From a virus: 25,844 bases of DNA. The DNA is taken from IMG/VR virus record IMGVR_UViG_3300042475_000821, positions 1 through 25,844 of that record; one strand, given 5' to 3'. The translations under genes and the position numbers were made by a program. How positions within the stretch are numbered: the stretch's first letter is position 1; every line of letters starts with the position of its first letter. Below the pieces are notes generated by a model, which had not been told where the DNA came from, made no database searches, and saw only the letters and a list, made by a program, of their open reading frames with translations. Positions 13,265 through 18,685 of the stretch are shown here, in pieces.

Positions 13265-13573
13265 ATGTCCCCGACCCAAAGAAGCCTTAAATACCTCCGC
13301 GACCAGGGCTATTCGGTCTGGACAGTCGAGCATTGGAACAGTTTTGCTCGTATTCGCCAGGACTTGTTTGGCTGTATAGACCTCTTAGCCATTGGAAACG
13401 GGGACACCCTAGCCATTCAGACCACCACGGCATCAAATATGTCGGCCAGAAAGCACAAAATCCTAGAAAACCAGTATTACCCAGAAATGGTACGGAGCAA
13501 CTGGAAAGTGCATTTACACGGCTGGATAAAGGTTGGCAACCGTTGGGAAGTAAAAGTTGTTGAACTTAACTGA
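13265..13573 (+). CDS. Nuclease-like protein at the head of the rightward arm
   Basis: 102 residues. SPTQRSLKYLRDQGY, then VEHWN, then RIRQDLFGCIDLLAI with TLAIQTT follow the strand-and-acid pattern of small PD-(D/E)XK-like folds: Asp33, Asp39 and Gln52-Thr-Thr in place of the usual E-x-K. The protein ends WEVKVVELN. Related small proteins recur in phage early regions and are usually unannotated. The ATG lacks a ribosome site and follows a -10 like box very closely, so leaderless translation is possible. A DNA-binding or junction nuclease role is suggested, and the lack of a Lys leaves activity uncertain. Confidence 0.75.
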   Translation: MSPTQRSLKYLRDQGYSVWTVEHWNSFARIRQDLFGCIDLLAIGNGDTLAIQTTTASNMSARKHKILENQYYPEMVRSNWKVHLHGWIKVGNRWEVKVVELN

Positions 13574-13587
13574 ATCCGTGGTATCCT
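13560..13587 (+). promoter_or_regulatory. Extended -10 promoter for the small RNA
   Basis: TTGAAC (13560-13565) and TATCCT (13582-13587) are separated by 16 bases, and TGG directly precedes the -10, giving an extended -10 element. It overlaps the stop of the upstream gene. Transcription would start near 13594. Four of six -10 bases and four of six -35 bases agree with sigma-70 consensus. Confidence 0.5.
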
Positions 13588-13593
13588 AGCGTT

Positions 13594-13756
13594 GTCAGCG
13601 GTGTGGCAGCCGGTGGAAACAATGATAGGCACGGAGCAAGCCCATATAAGTCTAGGGCGTGCGTGGTTGTGGAAATGATTGGATACCGTGTCCTACTATT
13701 GTTTTCATAGCTGCTCATGCCAAGAGCCACGCTCTAGTCTTATGTGGGCTTTTTCT
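13594..13756 (+). ncRNA. Putative structured small RNA, about 160 nt
   Basis: No coding frame fits here. Reading the bases by hand, 13600-13610 pairs with 13710-13721, and after a small internal loop 13616-13634 pairs with 13686-13706 (with two single-base bulges and one mismatch), making one rod-like hairpin about 30 pairs long. A second, competing helix pairs 13638-13661 with 13728-13751: 23 of 24 positions, two of them G-U. The two cannot form fully at once. A local terminator hairpin and U-run end the RNA. Its length and rod form recall 6S RNA, but the large central bubble of 6S is not evident. Identity unknown. Confidence 0.6.
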
Positions 13757-13759
13757 TTT
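13725..13759 (+). terminator. Intrinsic terminator of the small RNA
   Basis: AGCCAC (13725-13730) pairs with GTGGGCT (13744-13750) with one bulged G and a 13-base loop. TTTTT, C and TTTT follow. The downstream arm is also the 3' arm of the longer 24-position helix, which would serve as an even stronger terminator stem. It would stop transcription from both the nuclease-like gene and the small-RNA promoter. Confidence 0.7.
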
Positions 13760-14005
13760 GCTGACCGCACTCCGAGCGAGATTAAGCACCTGAATGGGTG
13801 GCGCGGAACAGAACACAGGATGTTGTCTCACCAGCAACCATCTTAGCAGCCTGTCAGCGAGGGACTGCACAACCTAGTGTCTGCAACGGGTGATGACTCG
13901 GATGCTAGGGGCAAATCGCTGCCTTATGGGGTATGTAGGGATTGGATTGCTTCTGTATCCTCTCCTGGCATCAGAGTGATAACGGCTATCACCCTAGGGG
14001 ATGCT
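13760..14005 (+). other. Non-coding stretch rich in local hairpins
   Basis: About 245 bases with no supported gene before the ATG at 14006. Visible pairings: CCGC (13765-13768) with GCGG (13802-13805), enclosing CACC and GGTG; GATGTTG with CAACCATC (13819-13842); GCAGCC with GG-CTGC (13846-13869); CCTAG (13873-13877) with CTAGG (13904-13908); and GTGATA (13976-13981) with TATCAC (13987-13992), the last just before the ribosome site. This may be a second structured RNA or a long 5' leader. I see no clear promoter in it. Confidence 0.4.
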
Positions 14006-14380
14006 ATGTTCAGAAATAGAGAGTACGGTAGTCAGCTTAAGGACTTCTCAGGTCTGAGATGGGGAGCAATATCTCCGACAGACATAGACGCAATCCTAGA
14101 GTTCTCTAACCGACTGTTCATAATCGTAGAGGCAAAATATAAAAATGCCCAAGTCCCGTTTGGGCAGAAACTATGTCTAGAGCGACTCTGCGATGCCATC
14201 CAGAGCGAAACCAAGACCTGTGTGCTAATGCTTACGTCGCACGAAAGCGATGGGGATATAGATATGGGTTTGACAATTGTTAGACAATATAGGGAAAATG
14301 GAGTCTGGCACGAATCGCCAGAAATGACTTTGAGGGAAGTCATCGACATTATGAGGAGAAAATATCTTGGAACTAACTGA
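14006..14380 (+). CDS. PD-(D/E)XK family nuclease
   Basis: 124 residues from ATG 14006, which has AGGGG five bases upstream. A GTG extension to 13877 is rejected because it enters the hairpin region and has no ribosome site. The core reads GAISPTDIDAILEFSNR (Asp26, Asp28), then LFIIVEAKYKN (Glu42, Lys44): the classical D...E-x-K active site on adjacent strands. An RLCDAIQ helix and a second sheet follow. It would cut DNA with metal ions. It heads the rightward replication and recombination operon, so it may process recombination intermediates or break down host DNA. Confidence 0.75.
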   Translation: MFRNREYGSQLKDFSGLRWGAISPTDIDAILEFSNRLFIIVEAKYKNAQVPFGQKLCLERLCDAIQSETKTCVLMLTSHESDGDIDMGLTIVRQYRENGVWHESPEMTLREVIDIMRRKYLGTN

Positions 14381-14540
14381 TGTAACACGGCGAGATTATT
14401 TCGCTGCTATGGCATTACAAGGCTTGCTTGCAAATCCTAAATTAGCCGAAGCGATTCAAAAGCGAGAAGGCTGGATAGAAGAATCCGCATGGCAATGGGC
14501 TGATAAGGTCTTGGAAATGAGGGAGAAGAATCTTGGATGA
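14367..14540 (+). CDS. 57-residue conserved phage protein (RRDYFAA type)
   Basis: Begins at TTG 14367 with AGGAG eight bases upstream, overlapping the nuclease end by 14 bases. The sequence begins MELTDVTRRDYFAAMALQGL, then ANPKLAEAI and a second helix, AWQWADKVLEMREKNLG. The pattern RDYFAA-x-A-LQ-x-LLA with a C-terminal W/Y-x-W-AD-x-(M/V)L helix is very common among small phage early proteins of unknown role. Two amphipathic helices are expected. Confidence 0.75.
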   Translation: MELTDVTRRDYFAAMALQGLLANPKLAEAIQKREGWIEESAWQWADKVLEMREKNLG

Positions 14541-14913
14541 TTTCAACACCTTCTGGGCACTCTACCCAAAAAAAGTAGCCAAGGCCGACGCTAGGAAAGC
14601 GTGGTTGCAGACCAAAGATATACGGCCAGAGTTAACAAATTTGTTAACTGCCATCACAGCCGCTTGCAAGACCGAGTCTTGGATGAAGTCAGGCGGGGCG
14701 TTCATACCCTACCCTGCCACATGGTTGCGTGGGGAGCGTTGGGACGACATTCACGAAGTCACTCTTCCAAACGTAGTCAACGAGAAACCTTGGCATGAGA
14801 CGGCTACGGGCATAGAACTAAAGGGTAAAGAGTTAGGTTTAGACCCTAGCCAGTTCGAGTCCTTCCCACACTTTAAGGTTGCGGTTATGAGAGCCGCGCT
14901 AAAGTCCGCGTGA
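14533..14913 (+). CDS. Phage replication protein, FWxxYPKK/WLRGERWDD type
   Basis: 126 residues from TTG 14533 (GGGAG seven to eight bases upstream), overlapping the previous gene by eight bases. FNTFWALYPKKVAKADARKAW (about 4-24) and GGAFIPYPATWLRGERWDD (54-72) are the conserved blocks of a domain found alone or at the C-terminus of lambda O-like and DnaD-like replication initiators in many phages. It probably helps load the replicative helicase at the phage origin. No helicase or loader is visible in the window. The C-terminal 50 residues are less conserved. Confidence 0.75.
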   Translation: MDDFNTFWALYPKKVAKADARKAWLQTKDIRPELTNLLTAITAACKTESWMKSGGAFIPYPATWLRGERWDDIHEVTLPNVVNEKPWHETATGIELKGKELGLDPSQFESFPHFKVAVMRAALKSA

Positions 14914-15290
14914 TTCTCTCCCAACACAACAGGAACCTAGCCCGTGAGATGGTGGATAACGCACCTGACGGGCATATTCTTGAGGTACGGCCACCTAAAC
15001 GCAGTCTTGACAGCAACAGGTACTACTGGGCGGTCTTGGGTGATATATCCGAGCAGGTTGTTCCAGGTAGGTCTTATGAGCCTAGTATCTGGCACGAATA
15101 CCTACGCGCCTTGTTTCTGCCTGAACGCATGGTGGAGTTGCCTGATGGGTCACTCAAAATGTTAGAACCAAGCACAAGTGAGTTGAACCAAGCGTCCTTC
15201 TCTGAGTACGTTGAAAAGGTTGTAATGTGGGCTTTGCAAAACGACGTTAGATTTAGCGACAACACAAGGGGGCTAGGTGACAAAAGATGA
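14910..15290 (+). CDS. ninB: NinB-like recombination protein
   Basis: 126 residues. RPPKRSLDSNRYYWAVLGDI (about 27-46) and EPSIWHEYLRALFLPER (57-73), with SFSEYVEKVVMWA near the C-terminus, match NinB/Orf, the lambda protein that binds single-stranded DNA and takes the place of RecFOR in Red recombination. The GTG start overlaps the preceding stop (GTGA) and has no clear ribosome site, so it depends on coupling. It neighbours nuclease and replication genes as in lambdoid phages. Confidence 0.85.
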   Translation: MILSQHNRNLAREMVDNAPDGHILEVRPPKRSLDSNRYYWAVLGDISEQVVPGRSYEPSIWHEYLRALFLPERMVELPDGSLKMLEPSTSELNQASFSEYVEKVVMWALQNDVRFSDNTRGLGDKR

Positions 15291-15576
15291 AAAAAACCAT
15301 CTTTCTAAAGTTGCAGCCCTCGGATGCATGGTCTGCCGCAGAATTGGGTACTCTGATAGCCCGTCTGAAATTCATCATCTGCGGGCCGGACAAGGATGGG
15401 GTAGGTCTTCGCACTACCTTGCAATACCACTATGCCCAGAACACCACAGAGGTAAAACTGGAGTTCACGGACTCGGAACCAAGGGATTCCCAAAGCACTA
15501 CGGATTTACAGAACAAGATTTGCTTGACGACGTAAATAAGGAACTGAATGAAAGCAATAGCGATAGCAACAACTGA
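15277..15576 (+). CDS. Ref-like (RecA-dependent) HNH-type nuclease
   Basis: 99 residues from GTG 15277, AAGGGGG upstream, overlapping ninB by 14 bases. Conserved blocks are HLSKVAALGCMVCRRIG (8-24), EIHHLRAGQGWGRSSHY (31-47), IPLCPEHHRGKTGVHGLG (50-67) and HYGFTEQDLL (74-83). These match the RecA_dep_nuc family related to P1 Ref, which nicks displaced DNA at RecA filaments. The paired Cys and His residues would hold zinc and the catalytic metal. It probably acts with NinB and the YqaJ exonuclease in recombination. Confidence 0.85.
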   Translation: MTKDEKNHLSKVAALGCMVCRRIGYSDSPSEIHHLRAGQGWGRSSHYLAIPLCPEHHRGKTGVHGLGTKGFPKHYGFTEQDLLDDVNKELNESNSDSNN

Positions 15577-16231
15577 GGGGAAGTGCCTTCCTGTCCTAGC
15601 CGCCTCCGTGACCTTCTACGTCCCGCAGGATGTGACGGTATTCCTAGCGGGTAGCGACATTATCTTTCCGCGCCACAGGACGGTGAACCTGCCCAACGAC
15701 GCGACTAACTTTGGCGACGCTTATAACGCGGTGGTCAAGCGGGCGTTTGAGGAGGCGGACGAGGTCGTGGTCTGTAACGACGATATTGTGTTCAACCCTA
15801 CCACCTGGAAGTTGCTTGGCGAGGACGTTGCGTTTTTGCGAGACAAAAGCATCCCCCTCGGATGGGCATCCGCTAGGTCTGATTATGCCCGAGGATTGCA
15901 GAACATTAGGCTAGGGCAGGGAAAAATGGAGTGGTTCAAGTACGAGACAGAAAATCTTATTAACATCACAGATGTTATAGCCCCGATTTGTAGTTACATA
16001 TCCAAGGACGCATGGGTGGACTTCCCGCCTATCAACTGGTACTCGGACGACGTGCAATGCTTGGACATCCAAAAGAAGGGCTTCCAGCACGCCATCAGCA
16101 GGGCTTACGTCCACCACGTCGGTTCTCAAACGTGTGGACGCAACGCGCAGGAACTTATACAATCTGCACAACCTTGGATTAAAGCAAATAGGCCGGAGTT
16201 ATACGACTTATGGTTTCGGAAGAAAGACTAA
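15548..16231 (+). CDS. Glycosyltransferase, GT2-like
   Basis: 227 residues. An N-terminal beta-alpha-beta fold (AIAIATTEGKCLPVLAASV) leads to NFGDAYNAVVKRAFEEADEV and VVCNDDIVFNPTTW, where Asn77-Asp78-Asp79 fits the DxD-type metal site. YSDDVQCLDIQKKGF and VHHVGSQT (about 199-206) resemble the acceptor-side motifs (ED-x-D and H) of GT-A enzymes. AAGGA lies before the ATG, inside the end of the Ref-like gene. It is odd to find it among recombination genes; a second glycosyltransferase is at the left edge of the window. The likely targets are phage DNA bases or a host or virion glycan; the sequence does not decide. Confidence 0.8.
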   Translation: MKAIAIATTEGKCLPVLAASVTFYVPQDVTVFLAGSDIIFPRHRTVNLPNDATNFGDAYNAVVKRAFEEADEVVVCNDDIVFNPTTWKLLGEDVAFLRDKSIPLGWASARSDYARGLQNIRLGQGKMEWFKYETENLINITDVIAPICSYISKDAWVDFPPINWYSDDVQCLDIQKKGFQHAISRAYVHHVGSQTCGRNAQELIQSAQPWIKANRPELYDLWFRKKD

Positions 16232-16620
16232 AGAACTGGGCGTTCTATTGTGCGTGGGGTCATGTTGGCCCTGAACACCGTACCCAATGCGCCAGCGCGG
16301 AGGGGAACTACGAGTCCGAGGATGTCTTCGAGGGCGAGGAGCCAAGGATAGAACCCGATATGTTGGACGGGCAGGAAGTAGAGAACGCGGTTAGGGTTTT
16401 ACCCGATATAAGCCGCAGGGTTTTGAAGGCAAGGTATATACAGTACCCGTACAACTTGAGCCACAATGTAGCCCAGAGATTACGGATGAGTACGGATAAA
16501 TTAGAGGCAGAATTACACATAGCCAAGAGGAGGCTGTATGACCGATTACAAAGAAATTGTTCAGGGAACAGAGGAGTGGTTACAGGCGAGGTTGGGGTTC
16601 TGCACAGCCAGCAAAGTTAG
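16210..16620 (+). CDS. HTH regulator, sigma-70 region 4 / antitermination-like
   Basis: 136 residues. The N-terminus contains LKNWAFYCAWGHVGPEH, a short motif also seen in phage late regulators. The centre is acidic. Residues about 60-110 (VENAVRVLPDISRRVLKARY, then NVAQRLRMSTDKLEAELHIA) form a region-4-like helix-turn-helix followed by a basic helix, RRLYDRL. Proteins of this form include Q-type antiterminators and RinA-like late activators. Its position near the end of the early operon suits a switch to late transcription. It overlaps both neighbours (22 and 83 bases), and the last 25 residues, read within the next gene, look unconstrained. Confidence 0.65.
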   Translation: MVSEERLKNWAFYCAWGHVGPEHRTQCASAEGNYESEDVFEGEEPRIEPDMLDGQEVENAVRVLPDISRRVLKARYIQYPYNLSHNVAQRLRMSTDKLEAELHIAKRRLYDRLQRNCSGNRGVVTGEVGVLHSQQS

Positions 16621-17143
16621 CGATGCCTTGGCGGGTAAGGATACAGAGACCCGCAAGAACTACCTCTGGCAGCTTGTAGCGGAAAGACTCACCAAGACCC
16701 AACAGGCGGGTTTTGCGCCCAACGCGGCCATGATTAGGGGAACCGAACAGGAACCCATCGCCAGAGCCGCATACGAGGCTCACACGGGCGTTTTCGTAGA
16801 CCAAGTAGGCTTTGTCCCACACCCGACAATACAATGGCTAGGAGCGTCTCCTGACGGTCTTGTAGGGGATGATGGTCTGGTAGAGATTAAGAACCCAAAC
16901 ACGGCCACGCACCTGCAATACAGGAAGGCTGGCAAGGTTCCGACCAAGTACAAGAACCAGATGATGCTTCAACTTGCTTGCACAGGTAGGAAATGGTGCG
17001 ACTTTGTGAGTTTTGACTCCCGACTGCCGGTAAGCAAGATGCTGTTCATCGTGCGGTTCGAGCCGGAACAAAAGGAGATAGACGAGATGTTAGAGAAGAT
17101 TCAGGTATTTCTAGCAGAAGTGGAGGCCGAGTGTGACGATTGA
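16538..17143 (+). CDS. YqaJ-type (lambda Exo-like) recombination exonuclease
   Basis: 201 residues. QGTEEWLQARLGFCTAS (9-25), RGTEQEPIARAAYE (67-80), LGASPDGLV (101-109), GLVEIKNPNT (113-122) and YKNQMMLQLAC near 138-150 are the YqaJ motifs. Asp106, Glu116 and Lys118 form the PD-(D/E)XK catalytic set. The enzyme degrades 5' strands from double-strand ends to leave single strands for an annealing protein, here presumably the DUF1071 protein in the opposite arm. GAGGAGG precedes the ATG. Confidence 0.93.
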   Translation: MTDYKEIVQGTEEWLQARLGFCTASKVSDALAGKDTETRKNYLWQLVAERLTKTQQAGFAPNAAMIRGTEQEPIARAAYEAHTGVFVDQVGFVPHPTIQWLGASPDGLVGDDGLVEIKNPNTATHLQYRKAGKVPTKYKNQMMLQLACTGRKWCDFVSFDSRLPVSKMLFIVRFEPEQKEIDEMLEKIQVFLAEVEAECDD

Positions 17144-17327
17144 CGACCTGGCGGTAGAGGCGGGACTGTTCTTAAAGGAGGGGGAGTTGTTGTTCAACTT
17201 TCACGAAGACTCAAGAACCCAGTTGCAGAGGTTTGCGGAAATCGTGCGCGAGGAGGAGATGTTGCGGTGCGCGAGGATGGCAGAGGATTGGGGATTTAAG
17301 AGCTTAGCCCAGGAGATGAGGGGTTGA
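17133..17327 (+). CDS. Small acidic helical protein
   Basis: 64 residues from GTG 17133 with GGAGG six bases upstream, overlapping the exonuclease end by 11 bases. The product starts MTIDDLAVEAGLFLKEGELL and contains a long charged helix, LQRFAEIVREEEMLRCARMA. The end, AEDWGFKSLAQEMRG, overlaps the next start (TTGA). The pattern F-A-x-L-V/I-R-x-E-E...C-A resembles small phage early proteins with F-A-x-L-V-A-A-A-E-R-E-A-C-A-x-L segments, of unknown function. Confidence 0.7.
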   Translation: MTIDDLAVEAGLFLKEGELLFNFHEDSRTQLQRFAEIVREEEMLRCARMAEDWGFKSLAQEMRG

Positions 17328-17473
17328 GCCAGCAGGTAATGATAGAAGCCCTGTATCAGGAGATTATTGTGGTTCTGGGCAAGTTTGACGAGGCACTTCC
17401 TCTAGCCTCTGTGGTAGGGGTTTTAGAGGTAATCAAATACCAACTTTTGAATAATACGGAGGAAGACGAATGA
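17324..17473 (+). CDS. 49-residue conserved phage protein (LPLASVVGVLE type)
   Basis: Starts at TTG 17324 inside the TTGA overlap; AGGAG is eight bases upstream. It begins MSQQVMIEALYQEIIVVLGK and has ALPLASVVGVLEVIKYQLL at the C-terminus. The core A-L-P-L-A-S-V-I/V-G-V-L-E recurs in short proteins of many environmental phages. Two helices are expected; function unknown. The stop overlaps the next ATG (ATGA). Confidence 0.7.
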   Translation: MSQQVMIEALYQEIIVVLGKFDEALPLASVVGVLEVIKYQLLNNTEEDE

Positions 17474-17583
17474 GAGACGGACTTATAGCTGCACACTTCT
17501 ACGCGCAAGACGCGGCGTTTTTCGTGCTATGTATGCTTGGCGTTATTATCTTCGCGGGGTGGACAGAGTGGCGGCGTGGTTAA
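17470..17583 (+). CDS. 37-residue single-pass membrane protein
   Basis: ATG 17470, with GGAGG seven bases upstream, and TAA at 17583. One transmembrane helix, AFFVLCMLGVIIFAGW (about 16-31), is followed by a basic end, TEWRRG. It overlaps the preceding gene by four bases and the next membrane gene by 16. Small membrane proteins in phage early operons may affect the host envelope or exclude other phages; nothing specific can be said here. Confidence 0.65.
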   Translation: MRDGLIAAHFYAQDAAFFVLCMLGVIIFAGWTEWRRG

Positions 17584-17711
17584 TAGCCGGTATCGGTGTT
17601 GTATACCTTGTAGTAGCGGTGCAGTTGTTACTAGAGGGTAAGGTGGGTCTAGGCGTAGCCTTCTTGGGTTACAGCCTTGGCAATGTTGGTCTTTATATAG
17701 CAGCCAAATAG
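17568..17711 (+). CDS. 47-residue two-helix membrane protein
   Basis: Start chosen at GTG 17568, which has GGGGTGG five bases upstream; the open frame extends to an ATG at 17529 without a good site. Two hydrophobic helices are visible: AAWLIAGIGVVYLVVAVQLL and VGLGVAFLGYSLGNVGLYIA, joined by a short EGK turn. The G-Y-x-L/I-x-N-V-G-L end recurs in small phage membrane proteins of unknown role. It could act together with the 37-residue membrane protein whose end it overlaps. Confidence 0.7.
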   Translation: MAAWLIAGIGVVYLVVAVQLLLEGKVGLGVAFLGYSLGNVGLYIAAK

Positions 17712-17719
17712 GAGAAGTT

Positions 17720-17947
17720 ATGGAATACGATAATACCAATAGCGGTGTGTTGTTTAAGAACGAGTCGGACAACGAGAAGGCTCCTGCTTACAAGGGCAAG
17801 TTAAACGTAGACGGGACTGAGTACAACCTAGCCGCATGGATTAAGACAGGCAAGTCTGGGCAGAAGTTTATGAGCCTGAAGGTTGAACTACCCAAGCCCA
17901 AGGCAGAGCCGAAGCAACAAGCCTTAGAGGACGACATTCCATTCTAA
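17720..17947 (+). CDS. DUF736-like protein with an SSB-type acidic tail
   Basis: 75 residues; AGGAG precedes the ATG. NSGVLFKNESDNEKAPAYKG, then LNVDGTEYNLAAWIKTGKSG and KFMSLKVE are the strands of a small beta-barrel resembling the DUF736 proteins of phages and plasmids. After a Lys/Pro-rich linker the protein ends DDIPF, the same tip that bacterial single-stranded DNA-binding proteins use to recruit repair and replication enzymes. This suggests an SSB-like protein for the phage recombination and replication system; direct DNA binding is inferred. Confidence 0.7.
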   Translation: MEYDNTNSGVLFKNESDNEKAPAYKGKLNVDGTEYNLAAWIKTGKSGQKFMSLKVELPKPKAEPKQQALEDDIPF

Positions 17948-17994
17948 GCCAGCAACAACTGAAAGCCCTGTTTGATTACAGGCGTGGAAGACTT

Positions 17995-18456
17995 GTGTGG
18001 AAGCCTCGACCCATTGAGGCTTTCGCCAAGTATTCTGCTTACGTCATGTGGAACCGTAGGTACGCGAATAGGGTTGCAGGACATATAACCCCTCGCGGTT
18101 ATCGCAAAATTGCTATCTTCAGAAAGCCTTACTTTGCCCACAGGATTGTCTGGGCGTACCACCACGGGTACTGGCCCGAACAGGTTGACCACATAAACTG
18201 CAAGTTTGCCGACAATAGACTAAGCAATCTCAGGGTTGCCACGCAGATGGAAAACAGGTGGAACTCCAAGCGCAGAGAGAAAACCAAGTCCAACATCAAG
18301 GGTGTCTACAAGAGGAAGGAAAAGTTTTACGAGGCGCACATAATGGCAAACTATAAGAGGTATTATCTTGGGAGATTTGTTCGAAAATCTGACGCAGCCA
18401 GAGCCGTCACCACCGCCAGAAAAGCGTTGCATAAAACATTTGCTAGGGCTGGTTAG
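17995..18456 (+). CDS. HNH homing endonuclease with AP2 domain
   Basis: At least 153 residues. RIVWAYHHGYWPEQVDHINC and LSNLRVATQMENRWN form an HNH_3 nuclease core, with Asp-His and the Asn residues of the motif. SNIKGVYKRKEKFYEAHI, with YLGRFVRKSDAARAV and ALHKTFARAG, is an AP2 DNA-binding domain. The GTG at 17995 is the only standard start. The family-typical N-terminus (LSQQQLKALFDYRRGRLVWK) is encoded in frame just upstream, from about 17944, where only ATT (17941) or CTG could start. The true start is therefore probably upstream and non-standard. It is a free-standing mobile gene inserted after the SSB-like gene. Confidence 0.85.
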   Translation: MWKPRPIEAFAKYSAYVMWNRRYANRVAGHITPRGYRKIAIFRKPYFAHRIVWAYHHGYWPEQVDHINCKFADNRLSNLRVATQMENRWNSKRREKTKSNIKGVYKRKEKFYEAHIMANYKRYYLGRFVRKSDAARAVTTARKALHKTFARAG

Positions 18457-18685
18457 TAGAGGAACATTTACCGCAACCCCAGAGGAGTTCTATCAAATCG
18501 TGATGAGCGAACATGAGGCGAAGATAGAGGGGTTGGCAAGGTATGTGTTGACGCTCCCGACAAGGGAGGCGAGGAGGAAGTGGCTTGACCAGTTTGAGGC
18601 CAAGCACAATTTGACCGTAGCCGAGGAACTAAAAGAAAGAATTACTCAGATTCATAGAGAGCGCGTTCGTGCTTCCGACGCTTAA
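18368..18685 (+). CDS. Conserved small phage protein overlapping the HNH gene
   Basis: 105 residues from TTG 18368, GAGG seven bases upstream. The N-terminus, MGDLFENLTQPEPSPPPEKR, is proline-rich. The body (GTFTATPEEFYQIVMSEHEA, then LARYVLTLPTREARRKWLDQ and FEAKHNLTVAEELKERI) is helical and resembles small proteins often found just before phage lysis genes. It overlaps the HNH endonuclease by 89 bases in another frame and converges with the endolysin gene by 44 bases. No function assigned. Confidence 0.75.
   Translation: MGDLFENLTQPEPSPPPEKRCIKHLLGLVSRGTFTATPEEFYQIVMSEHEAKIEGLARYVLTLPTREARRKWLDQFEAKHNLTVAEELKERITQIHRERVRASDA

Noticed and set aside
13594-13756. tRNA, tmRNA or group I intron in the non-coding region
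   Set aside because: No cloverleaf, CCA end, T-loop sequence or intron core motifs are visible; neighbouring genes are not split.
13794-13874. Small plus-strand frame of about 26 codons in the non-coding stretch
   Set aside because: No ribosome site and no recognisable protein character; the local hairpins explain the region better.
13877-14005. GTG-initiated extension of the PD-(D/E)XK nuclease
   Set aside because: No ribosome site, low-quality N-terminal sequence and overlap with a run of hairpins; the ATG at 14006 has AGGGG.
15287-15535. Open frame of 82 codons beginning MKKTIF
   Set aside because: It lies in another frame inside the Ref-like nuclease, whose motifs are clear.
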